Part shown: positions 1-5,563 of the stretch, piece by piece
Position numbering within the stretch: position 1 is the first letter of the stretch
Layout: every line of letters starts with the position of its first letter
The notes under the pieces: model-generated
The model's database searches: none
What the model was told of the DNA's origin: nothing
The model's input: the letters and a program-made list of their open reading frames with translations, nothing else
NCBI GenBank assembly: GCA_016764835.1
Contig: JAESRD010000267.1
Coordinates: 1-5,563 of the forward strand
Direction of reading: 5' to 3'
DNA: 5,563 bases
Source of the DNA: Paracoccaceae bacterium
Lineage (GTDB): Bacteria > Pseudomonadota > Alphaproteobacteria > Rhodobacterales > Rhodobacteraceae
Made by a program: the position numbers and the translations under genes

Positions 1-1747
1 GCACGTTAAAGTCACGCCCGGCCAACTCATACAGCTCGGCCTCAAGCCCGGCCATTTTCTGGGCAAAGGCGTTGGACATGCGGCTAAGCACGTCGCGGTC
101 GACTTTTATGCCCGACATTTCCATGCGGGTCAGCACGGGCACTAACGGCCGCTCGAGGGTCTCGTAGACGGTGGTCACTTGTTTGGCATGTAGCTTGGGC
201 TTGAAATATTGCCACAGGCGCAGCGTGATATCAGCGTCTTCGGCGGCGTATTTTACTGCGTCCGCCACGGGCACGCGGTCAAACGTGATCTTTGATTTGC
301 CGGTGCCGAGCAGGGTTTTTATCGGGATAGGTTGATGGCCCAAATAGCGGTCTGAGAGCAGGTCCATGCCGTGATTATGCAGGCCAGCATTGAGCGCGTA
401 GCTCATCAGCATTGTGTCATCAATCGGGGCGATTGTGATACCGTTGCGGGCAAAAATCTTGGCGTCGTATTTCATATTTTGGCCGATTTTGAGGATGCTT
501 TCATCCTCAAGAACCGGGCGCAGCATGGCCAGCGCTTCTTCAATCGGCATCTGGCCCTCGGCAAGCGAGTTGTCGCTAAACAGGTCATCGGTGGCGCTGG
601 TCTTGTGGATCAGCGGAATATAGGCGGCGATGCCGGGCTCGACGCAGAGCGAAATGCCGACAAGATCGGCGCGCATCTCGTTGAGCGCCGTGGTCTCAGT
701 ATCGACGGCGACATAGCCGCGCTCATAGATCTGGTCGATCCAGAGTTTTAGCGCATCGGCGTCTTTGATCCACTCGTATTTATCGGGATCAATCGGCACG
801 GCGGCGGCCACCTCTTCGCCCCCTTGCGGGTCCGCCTCGGCCATGGTCGGGTTTTTGACGCCCATTTTCTCGGCCAAGCGCTTGGTAAGGGTGCGAAACT
901 CCATGAGGGTGAGGAAGCCGAGCAGGGCTTCTGGCTCTGGATCGCGGACCTCTAGTTCTTCAAGCGTGAAGTCGAGCGACATGTTGCAGTCAAGTTGCAC
1001 GAGGGTGCGCGACAGACGGATGAGATCGGCATTGTCGATCAGGCTGGCGCGGCGTTTGGGCTGTTTTATCTCTTCGGCGCGGGCCAAGAGCGTATCAAGA
1101 TCACCATATTCGTTGATCAGCAGGGCGGCGGTTTTAATGCCAATGCCGGGCGCGCCGGGCACGTTGTCAACACTGTCACCAGCCAGGGCCTGCACATCGA
1201 CCACCCTGTCGGGGCCAACGCCGAACTTTTCGTGCACGCCGCCTGCGTCAATGCGCTTATTCTTCATCGGATCGAGCATTTCGACACCGCCACCGACCAG
1301 CTGCATCAGGTCTTTGTCTGATGAGACGATGGTGACGCGGCCACCAGCGTCGCGGGCTTGGTGGGCTAATGTGGCGATGATATCATCGGCCTCAAAGCCT
1401 TCGACCTCGTGGCAGGCGATGTTAAAGGCGCGGGTTGCGTCGCGGGTCAGCGGAAACTGTGGGCGCAGGTCTTCGGGGGCTGGCGGGCGGTTGGCTTTAT
1501 ATTGGTCGTAGAGATCATTGCGGAATGTCTTGCCGGAATAGTCAAAGATAACAGCAGCATGAGTGGCGGCATCGGGGCCGGAATTTGTGTCAATATAGCG
1601 TTGGAGCATGTTGACGAAGCCCGATACCGCGCCAACGGGCAGCCCGTCAGACTTGCGGGTGAGCGGTGGCAGCGCGTGATAGGCGCGAAATATGAAGGCT
1701 GAGCCGTCTATCAGGTGCAGGTGGCACCCTTTGCCGAATTTTGTCAT
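1..1747 (-). CDS. polA: DNA polymerase I, N-terminal 582 residues (cut by the window's left edge)
   Basis: Replication and repair polymerase that removes RNA primers and fills gaps in the cytoplasm. The reading frame is open from ATG at 1747 to the window edge (582 codons). What is seen: a 5'-nuclease domain with the N-terminal metal-binding motif LIDGSAFIFRAY (Asp14), GFEADDIIATLA (Asp121, Asp122), SSDKDLMQL, and the helix-hairpin-helix stretch DNVPGAPGIGIKTA. It is followed by a proofreading domain with all three exonuclease motifs: VAVDTET (Asp349, Glu351), GQNMKYDAKIF (Asp428) and YAAEDADITL (Tyr500, Asp504), matching E. coli D355/E357, D424 and Y497/D501. Proofreading is therefore probably active, unlike in Taq-type enzymes. 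The last visible residues (LYELAGRDFNV) sit immediately before the polymerase domain, so about 350 C-terminal residues lie outside the window. ATG 1747 is preceded by AGGGG nine bases upstream and puts the DGS motif at the usual distance from the N-terminus. It is the last of five co-directional minus-strand genes and may have its own promoter in the 81-bp gap. Confidence 0.97.
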   Translation of the reverse strand, partial: MTKFGKGCHLHLIDGSAFIFRAYHALPPLTRKSDGLPVGAVSGFVNMLQRYIDTNSGPDAATHAAVIFDYSGKTFRNDLYDQYKANRPPAPEDLRPQFPLTRDATRAFNIACHEVEGFEADDIIATLAHQARDAGGRVTIVSSDKDLMQLVGGGVEMLDPMKNKRIDAGGVHEKFGVGPDRVVDVQALAGDSVDNVPGAPGIGIKTAALLINEYGDLDTLLARAEEIKQPKRRASLIDNADLIRLSRTLVQLDCNMSLDFTLEELEVRDPEPEALLGFLTLMEFRTLTKRLAEKMGVKNPTMAEADPQGGEEVAAAVPIDPDKYEWIKDADALKLWIDQIYERGYVAVDTETTALNEMRADLVGISLCVEPGIAAYIPLIHKTSATDDLFSDNSLAEGQMPIEEALAMLRPVLEDESILKIGQNMKYDAKIFARNGITIAPIDDTMLMSYALNAGLHNHGMDLLSDRYLGHQPIPIKTLLGTGKSKITFDRVPVADAVKYAAEDADITLRLWQYFKPKLHAKQVTTVYETLERPLVPVLTRMEMSGIKVDRDVLSRMSNAFAQKMAGLEAELYELAGRDFNV

Positions 1748-1756
1748 GGCCGCACG

Positions 1757-1761
1757 CCCCT
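1757..1761 (-). promoter_or_regulatory. Ribosome binding site of polA
   Basis: AGGGG on the minus strand, nine bases before the polA ATG (1745-1747). It supports this start codon. The rest of the 81-bp gap (1748-1828) shows no convincing promoter hexamers or terminator hairpin. Confidence 0.55.
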
Positions 1762-1828
1762 GTTACCCAGTGTTCGCAAGCTATGATCTTGCACCAAATT
1801 GTGGCTGGGGGCCAGACAGATCGTCGCA

Positions 1829-2518
1829 TTAGCCGTGGCCAAACCACCAAGCCGACAGGCGCACCGAATAAGGGGCCGGCGTCCAGATGCCAAAGCGCAG
1901 GCCGGCGGCGCGCATCTGTTTGCTGATCCATGTGTTGCAGGTGCGAAATAAGTTGAAATCGCCGCGCGCATGGTAGAACGCCGCCGCTTCGCCCTGCTCT
2001 AACTCTTTGGCCAATCTGATCTGGCCGGACGGGCTACGCATATCGTTTAAAACGTTTTGGGTCAGGTGTTCTAGCTGGGTTTGGCTGAGGGTTATGCGGT
2101 GCACAGGCGCGAGGTCGGCGGGCAAAGCACCAACGGCGCCGAGGCGGATGACCGCGCTGTCGCCGGTGACAGCATACCACACCGGCAGAAACGTCAGCTC
2201 GTCACGGGTGCCAACATTCATGAAAAACGCTTCACTGCCCCAGCCGACCGATATCCATTCGGCGGCTAGGTTATCCACCGGCACGCCGTCAGCGATGGCA
2301 AAGCTAAAGGCGGCGCGGACCTGCGGCGTGGCGGGTAGCAAGATGTCATAATGGATCGGGCCGCCGACAAGCATGATCTGTGTTGGCGCATTGGCGCGGG
2401 CATGGCCCAGCGGCGGCGCGGTCAGTTGGCCCGGTATGATCGCCCCGGCCAAACTGAGCGACAGATAGCCCGCCAAGGCGGCAGCGAGCGCACCAATCAA
2501 CCCGGCCAAGCCCTTCAT
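1829..2518 (-). CDS. DUF2459 / TIGR02117-type protein of unknown function, membrane-anchored
   Basis: A 229-residue protein of a family with no established function. Residues about 4-30 form a hydrophobic, Ala/Leu/Gly-rich segment that looks like an N-terminal signal anchor, so the rest is probably periplasmic. Visible family-like motifs are GPIHYDILLP (His56, Asp58), ISVGWGSEAFF (89-99), CNTW (Cys194-Trp197) and GLRFGIWTP (206-214). A conserved His/Asp early and a Cys in CNTW hint at a papain/NlpC-like arrangement, but that is inference and no catalytic activity is known to me. The ATG at 2518 was chosen because it begins the hydrophobic segment and overlaps the stop codon of the upstream zinc-finger gene by one base (TGATG), which suggests translational coupling. 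The only Shine-Dalgarno-like sequence (GAAGG) lies about 15 bases upstream, too far to be strong. The frame is open upstream to 2608, but that part overlaps the zinc-finger gene. It ends with TAA at 1829-1831. Confidence 0.85.
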   Translation of the reverse strand: MKGLAGLIGALAAALAGYLSLSLAGAIIPGQLTAPPLGHARANAPTQIMLVGGPIHYDILLPATPQVRAAFSFAIADGVPVDNLAAEWISVGWGSEAFFMNVGTRDELTFLPVWYAVTGDSAVIRLGAVGALPADLAPVHRITLSQTQLEHLTQNVLNDMRSPSGQIRLAKELEQGEAAAFYHARGDFNLFRTCNTWISKQMRAAGLRFGIWTPAPYSVRLSAWWFGHG

Positions 2519-2697
2519 CAATGGGCGCTTACACCTTCGGCAAGTCTGAAATGCGCGTCGCAATAGGGGCAGGTTACAGTGCCGGTGGTGGCCGGTAGGG
2601 TCAGCCAAACGCGCGGATGGCCCAGCGCGCCCTCGCCGCCATCACAGGCAATACGGGTGCTGGTTACAATTGTTGGCTCTGGCGAAGCATGGCTCAT
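2518..2697 (-). CDS. Small CHCC-type zinc-finger protein (NDUFS6-like family)
   Basis: A 59-residue protein with the zf-CHCC signature: Cys18, His27, Cys43 and Cys46 (C-X8-H-X15-C-X2-C), in the contexts ACDGGEGALGHPRV and TCPYCDAHF. The GG-x3-LGHP-x-V/I core and C-x-YC pair are typical of the family that includes mitochondrial complex I subunit NDUFS6, and alphaproteobacterial complex I (Paracoccus) carries a homologue. A role as a zinc-binding accessory subunit of NADH:ubiquinone oxidoreductase is therefore plausible but inferred, since no nuo gene is in the window. The start ATG (2695-2697) has a good ribosome binding site, AAGGA, seven bases upstream. The stop TGA (2518-2520) shares one base with the ATG of the DUF2459 gene, so the two are probably co-translated. 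The protein is soluble, with no signal peptide or membrane segment. Confidence 0.92.
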   Translation of the reverse strand: MSHASPEPTIVTSTRIACDGGEGALGHPRVWLTLPATTGTVTCPYCDAHFRLAEGVSAH

Positions 2698-2704
2698 ATT
2701 GGGG

Positions 2705-2709
2705 TCCTT
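2705..2709 (-). promoter_or_regulatory. Ribosome binding site of the CHCC zinc-finger gene
   Basis: AAGGA on the minus strand with a seven-base spacer to the ATG at 2697. It is the clearest Shine-Dalgarno sequence among the minus-strand genes and fixes the start of this very short gene. The remaining part of the gap up to 2790 shows no convincing promoter or terminator. Confidence 0.7.
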
Positions 2710-2790
2710 AATCTGGCTGGGCCGAGCGAACCGACCGCGTGTTGCTGATGTTTCTACCGCTCAATGCGGGCCACGAATAGAGGGCATGTT

Positions 2791-3155
2791 TTACGGCTGC
2801 AAAAGCAGCGGGCCCATGCGCCGCCCGGCGAGGATATGCAGATGGAAATGCGGCACTTCTTGCATGCCGTCATCGCGGCTATTGGCAATAGCGCGAACCC
2901 CGGCCCCACCCCGACAATATCGCAAACCTCTGATACGGCAGCAAAAAACCCAACCTGCTCTTCGGCGCTCGCTTCTTTGGCAAAGTGATCAAGGCTCATA
3001 TAGGCGCCTTTGGGGATGATCATCACATGGACAGGTGCCTGCGGGGCAATGTCTTCAAAGGCCAAAGCATACTCGCTCTCAAACACGGTTTTGTTGGGAA
3101 TTTCGCCGCGTAAAATCTTGGCGAAAACATTTTGTGGGTCATAGTCAAATTGCAT
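2791..3155 (-). pseudogene. HIT-family (histidine triad) nucleotide hydrolase/transferase, broken by a one-base frameshift
   Basis: HIT proteins of the Hint branch are small cytoplasmic dimers that hydrolyse phosphoramidate or acyl bonds of nucleotides such as AMP-NH2. The first 86 codons from ATG 3155 read a normal N-terminal half: NVFAKILRGEIPNKT, the LAFEDIAPQAPVHVMIIPK strand region, then SLDHFAKEAS. After Gly86 this frame turns to nonsense (FALLPIAAMTACKK) and would run on to a stop at 2754. The neighbouring frame continues the family exactly: RAIANSRDDGMQEVP, then the triad HFHLHIL (His103, His105, His107 in the repaired numbering), AGRRMG and a TAA stop at 2791-2793. Restoring one base at about 2895-2901 gives a 121-residue protein of normal family length. 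ATG 3155 lies eight bases after the glycosyltransferase stop, so the two are probably in one transcript. An in-frame TTG at 3167 is a less likely start. The lesion may be real or a base-calling error. Confidence 0.9.
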
Positions 3156-3163
3156 ATTGGGTC

Positions 3164-4741
3164 TCAATCAGAAAAAAGGTTGGGCGTTTGGGCGATTTTA
3201 TCGGCAGTATCGTGGCCCACCGACAGGAAGGCGCTGATCGCGGCGGCATTCTCTTCTGTCGAGGCTTTTTCACGCACCCGCAGATGGTTGGCAAAGTTGG
3301 CGTCGCGAATACGGTCGCTCTCGAAAATGACATCATAGCGGATGGTCGGCAGCAGGCGCTCCAGCGTCTCGGCCGGGGTTTGGTCACCGGCAAGGCCGAC
3401 GCGGCGGGCATGGCCCTCTAGATATTCATCGGTAAACTCGCATTCCATCTCTAAAATGCGGGTGGTTGATCTGTCAGCGGCAAAGTCCTGCATCAGATCA
3501 AGCGCTTCTGTGTCGAGGCAAATCACCAGCCGGTCAGTGTCATGATAGTCAAATAACATCCGCATCAGCGCGCGGCGGTGCCGGGTGCGCTTGGAGATAG
3601 AGCTTTGAATACCGCCAAGGTCGGGCAAGGACGCGTCTTCCTCGTTGAACAGGTACTCAAAGACCGGGATGTTCACGTTTTGCTTGATTGCAGCGGCCAG
3701 CCGTTTGGCCACATGCCACTTTTTGCAGGCAACAATCAGCAATTCGCGCTCACGGCCAAGCGAGGTTTCTGTCTCCCAGAAACGCGGGGCAAAACGGCGG
3801 CCAATCCGGCCACGTCCGGTCAGGAACTTGAACAGCCGCTGCCCCTCATCCGACACGCCAAAATCTTCACGGTCAGAGGCATAAAGCCTGCCGAGCCGCC
3901 GCTTGAGGTCTTTGGCGAAGGGGCTGATCTTGCGGGCAAACAGAAAGTCTTGGTTGAGCAGCATATCATAGTGATCATTATAGAATGTCACCGGCATGCC
4001 GTAATCAGAGAACATCAGAAACGTCATCGTCCGCGAGCGGATTTCATTTTCGGGCACCAAGTGGCGCACCAGCGTCTGAAAGAAGGTCTCGTCAGGGATC
4101 CATGTGGTTTTAAAGAACCGCAGCACATCGCGCCGCTTGGTTAAAAAGTCGAGGATGGTTTCAACAGTGCGCCTGCGCAAACACCACCATTGTGAGCCGA
4201 TCATCACTTGAAGATCAGCCGGCACGGCCCGGTTTAGCCCCAGCTTGCGCTGCGCCCAAAAGCTCCAGTAAAAAATGCGCTTGTTTGTGCGCTCGTTAAA
4301 CCAGTGCCGGAAGATCAGCCGCTCTTCTTTCAGCCCGGTTTTGATCCAATCACTCTCAAAGAAATCAAAGCTCTCGATATAATCAACATCTTCGGCGTCG
4401 AGCACTTTATGCGCATAAGAGGCCGACTTGATCGCCATGCAATCACCCGACACCATGTAGAAATGTGTGGCCCTCGGAAACGCCTCGACCGCCGCCTCAA
4501 CCGCGTTGAGCGTGGCCTGAACCAGGCTCCATTCGCCCCAGCCACATTTGACCCGGCGCTTGGCAAAAGTGATGTTGGGATCATCGCTCAGCTCTTTGGC
4601 TATCTTATCATATGCCGCAAGCGGCGCGCTGGCATCAAAGTGAATCGCCATATAGTCGCCTGCCGCCGTAAGTTGGCGCGCCTGCTGGATTATTGCAGCA
4701 GGGTCCTTGTGACACAGCAAAATGAAGGCAATTTTTGCCAT
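3164..4741 (-). CDS. GT14 family (core-2/I-branching type) beta-N-acetylglucosaminyltransferase-like protein with long C-terminal extension
   Basis: A 525-residue protein. The N-terminal 270 or so residues read as a GT14 glycosyltransferase, the metal-independent inverting family of core-2 beta-1,6-GlcNAc transferases and xylosyltransferases. Visible motifs are IAFILLCHKDP (4-14), AIHFDAS (32-38), WGEWSLVQATL (68-78), HFYMVSGDCMAIKS (93-106), IGSQWWCLRR (181-190) and IPDETFFQTL (215-224). By analogy with the mouse core-2 enzyme, Glu218 is the candidate catalytic base. There is no signal peptide or membrane segment, so it probably acts in the cytoplasm or at the inner membrane face. Residues about 330-525 form a second region (LLIVACKKWHVAKRLAAAI, RLVICLDTEAL, YDVIFESDRIRD) that I cannot assign; I believe related Rhodobacterales proteins carry an uncharacterised domain here. 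Donor and acceptor cannot be read from the sequence. The ATG at 4741 places the first beta strand at the very N-terminus, with a modest AGG eight bases upstream. It is divergent from the sulfotransferase gene, and the HIT gene follows at eight bases. Confidence 0.9.
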   Translation of the reverse strand: MAKIAFILLCHKDPAAIIQQARQLTAAGDYMAIHFDASAPLAAYDKIAKELSDDPNITFAKRRVKCGWGEWSLVQATLNAVEAAVEAFPRATHFYMVSGDCMAIKSASYAHKVLDAEDVDYIESFDFFESDWIKTGLKEERLIFRHWFNERTNKRIFYWSFWAQRKLGLNRAVPADLQVMIGSQWWCLRRRTVETILDFLTKRRDVLRFFKTTWIPDETFFQTLVRHLVPENEIRSRTMTFLMFSDYGMPVTFYNDHYDMLLNQDFLFARKISPFAKDLKRRLGRLYASDREDFGVSDEGQRLFKFLTGRGRIGRRFAPRFWETETSLGRERELLIVACKKWHVAKRLAAAIKQNVNIPVFEYLFNEEDASLPDLGGIQSSISKRTRHRRALMRMLFDYHDTDRLVICLDTEALDLMQDFAADRSTTRILEMECEFTDEYLEGHARRVGLAGDQTPAETLERLLPTIRYDVIFESDRIRDANFANHLRVREKASTEENAAAISAFLSVGHDTADKIAQTPNLFSD

Positions 4742-4777
4742 TTTGGAAACCTATTCACCAAAGATACAGCATTGTTT

Positions 4778-4791
4778 ACGCTTGATAGCGT
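4778..4791. repeat. Short inverted repeat, possible operator
   Basis: Five-base arms ACGCT and AGCGT around a TGAT spacer, lying 37 bases before the GT14 start codon and 92 bases before the sulfotransferase start codon. It could be an operator for a dimeric regulator acting on both genes, but five-base arms are short enough to occur by chance. Confidence 0.3.
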
Positions 4792-4874
4792 GAATGGGCG
4801 TTGAATAAACAGAGCTAGTTTGTTCTTTTACAACTCAAAGGGCGGCTATTTTGTCCGCTCACAAAAACGCAGAT

Positions 4875-4878
4875 GAGG
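4875..4878 (+). promoter_or_regulatory. Ribosome binding site of the sulfotransferase gene
   Basis: GAGG five bases before the ATG at 4884. It favours this start over the internal ATGs at codons 8 and 14. An ATG at 4873 is followed by a stop after two codons and is not a usable start. Confidence 0.6.
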
Positions 4879-4883
4879 TGAAG

Positions 4884-5563
4884 ATGGGTTTTCCGGGAAC
4901 GTGGATGACGCAAAGCGAGAGCATGGTTTACCGAGTGGTGCCAAAATGCGCGTGTTCGACCATTGGTCAGATCATGTATTATTCTGACCATGGCAGCTTT
5001 TTTGACGGCGACATTCATGACGCCAAACAGGGGCTGCATAAATGGGCGTCTGAGGACAGCCAGCAGCCGATCACCGACAATGTGCTGGGCCATAAGAGCT
5101 ATTCGTTTACCTGCGTGCGCAATCCTTACACGCGGATTTTGTCGAGCTTCTTTGACAAGATTTGCGGCATTCAGCGCAATGGCAAACGCTACCGGGGCAA
5201 CCTCGTGCCGCTGCTTATTCAGAAATACGGTATCGAAGTTGGCAGCCCCGATGACGGCTTTGAGTTTGACCAGATCAAGAGCTTTCGGCGGTTCTTGCTG
5301 TTTGCCCGCGACACCATAAAGTTTCGCAAGCCGATGGACCCTGACATTCACTGGTCAGCCATGTCGGGCCATATCTCGACTTTTGTGGTTAATGGCGGCC
5401 GCTATGATCAGATTTTTTGGACCGAGAAGTTCAATGAGGGCATGCAGATCGCGCTTGATAATGTTGAGACCAAGCAGAGTGTCGACCTCAGCGCTATCCC
5501 TCGGTTTAACGAGAGCGAAGGCCACGGACCCAAACGGGCGCATCCGGTTGAGGACTATTTTGA
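4884..5563 (+). CDS. Sulfotransferase family 2 protein (PAPS-dependent carbohydrate type), cut by the window's right edge
   Basis: The frame is open from ATG 4884 to the edge: 226 complete codons with no stop. Family 2 sulfotransferases move sulfate from PAPS to a hydroxyl or amino group of a glycan and include eukaryotic carbohydrate sulfotransferases and related bacterial enzymes. The 5'-phosphosulfate loop is RVVPKCACSTIGQI (17-30, with Lys21 and Ser25-Thr26). The 3'-phosphate site is FTCVRNPYTRILSSFFDKI (75-93, Arg79 and Ser87), with the expected VR-x-PY-x-R-x2-S pattern. Both PAPS-binding motifs are intact. There is no signal peptide or membrane segment, so it is probably cytoplasmic. 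Two cysteines (22, 24) flank the alanine of the PAPS loop, and Cys77 precedes the VRNPY motif. The end of the visible part (PRFNESEGHGPKRAHPVEDYF) reads like the region near the C-terminus of related Rhodobacterales proteins as I recall them, so probably only the end is missing. It is divergent from the GT14 gene; a shared glycan substrate is inferred. Confidence 0.9.
   Translation, partial: MGFPGTWMTQSESMVYRVVPKCACSTIGQIMYYSDHGSFFDGDIHDAKQGLHKWASEDSQQPITDNVLGHKSYSFTCVRNPYTRILSSFFDKICGIQRNGKRYRGNLVPLLIQKYGIEVGSPDDGFEFDQIKSFRRFLLFARDTIKFRKPMDPDIHWSAMSGHISTFVVNGGRYDQIFWTEKFNEGMQIALDNVETKQSVDLSAIPRFNESEGHGPKRAHPVEDYF

Larger units (their letters stand above)
4742..4883. promoter_or_regulatory. 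Divergent intergenic region between the GT14 and sulfotransferase genes
   Basis: This 142-bp stretch separates two genes that point away from each other, so it should hold promoters for both. It is more AT-rich than the flanking genes. It contains a perfect short inverted repeat, ACGCT-TGAT-AGCGT, at 4778-4791, and a second pair, ATTCAC (4753-4758) and GTGAAT (4790-4795). I could not find a pair of sigma-70 hexamers good enough to place a start site on either strand. On the minus strand TTGTAA and TTTATT with an 18-base spacer is the best weak candidate. The regulatory role is inferred from position. Confidence 0.5.

Noticed and set aside
765..1511. 248-codon open frame on the plus strand opposite polA
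   Set aside because: It is antisense to the well-supported 5'-nuclease and early exonuclease region of PolA and is Ser/Arg/Ala-rich, as expected for a shadow frame of GC-rich coding DNA. No domain is recognisable.
2519..2608. Upstream extension of the DUF2459 gene to a start at 2608
   Set aside because: It would add a Cys/Arg-rich 30-residue leader that is only the zinc-finger gene read in another frame, and it would put the membrane segment at an unusual position.
2796..2809. Perfect hairpin GCTGC-TTTT-GCAGC at the end of the HIT gene as a terminator
   Set aside because: The stem is only five pairs, lies inside the coding end (LLLQP) and is not followed by a T tract on the minus strand.
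3156..3167. TTG start for the HIT gene at 3167
   Set aside because: The ATG at 3155 fits the usual HIT N-terminus (short lead into DYDPQNVFAKIL), and neither start has a strong ribosome binding site to favour TTG.
3171..3180. T-run on the minus strand near the GT14 stop as a terminator
   Set aside because: It encodes the last residues (NLFSD), has no GC-rich stem before it, and the HIT gene follows immediately.
3578..4144. 188-codon open frame on the plus strand opposite the GT14 gene
   Set aside because: A shadow of the glycosyltransferase frame; its sequence has no family resemblance.
4782..4812. TTGATA at 4782-4787 as a -35 box for the sulfotransferase gene
   Set aside because: It is a good -35 match, but at 16-18 bases no acceptable -10 hexamer follows; the candidates match three positions or fewer.
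4815..5351. 178-codon open frame on the minus strand opposite the sulfotransferase
   Set aside because: The plus-strand frame carries both PAPS-binding motifs and a ribosome binding site. The antisense product has no recognisable motif.

Overview
The window looks like a chromosomal stretch from an alphaproteobacterium, most likely of the order Rhodobacterales (Roseobacter group). This rests on protein resemblance as I remember the families, not on a database search. The PolA N-terminal half, the CHCC zinc-finger protein, the GT14 glycosyltransferase with a long C-terminal extension and the adjacent family 2 sulfotransferase all read like their Rhodobacterales counterparts. Coding density is high, and I see no RNA gene, mobile element, CRISPR array or phage gene.

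Layout, left to right. Positions 1-1747 (minus) hold the first 582 codons of DNA polymerase I (polA): the 5'-nuclease and 3'-5' proofreading domains. The window edge cuts the gene just before the polymerase domain. An 81-bp gap separates it from a 229-residue DUF2459/TIGR02117-type membrane-anchored protein of unknown function (1829-2518, minus). That gene starts inside the stop codon of a 59-residue CHCC zinc-finger protein (2518-2697, minus), the family that includes complex I subunit NDUFS6. After a 93-bp gap comes a HIT-family nucleotide hydrolase/transferase gene (2791-3155, minus) with a one-base frameshift just before its histidine-triad segment. Eight bases further, and so probably in the same transcript, is a 525-residue GT14 (core-2/I-branching type) glycosyltransferase (3164-4741, minus). 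A 142-bp divergent intergenic region follows. A family 2 sulfotransferase (4884 to the right edge, plus) then begins and runs off the window after 226 codons.

How the genes fit together. The five minus-strand genes run in one direction with small gaps, so read-through from the GT14 gene toward polA is possible, but the two gaps of 81 and 93 bp may hold internal promoters. The GT14/sulfotransferase pair sharing one promoter region is the most suggestive functional unit: a branching sugar transferase and a PAPS-dependent sulfotransferase could build a sulfated surface or exported glycan. The zinc-finger and DUF2459 genes look translationally coupled. The most concrete anomalies are the HIT frameshift, which is either a real lesion or a base-calling error, and the unassigned C-terminal half of the glycosyltransferase. 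I did not find strong evidence of a wholly new system.
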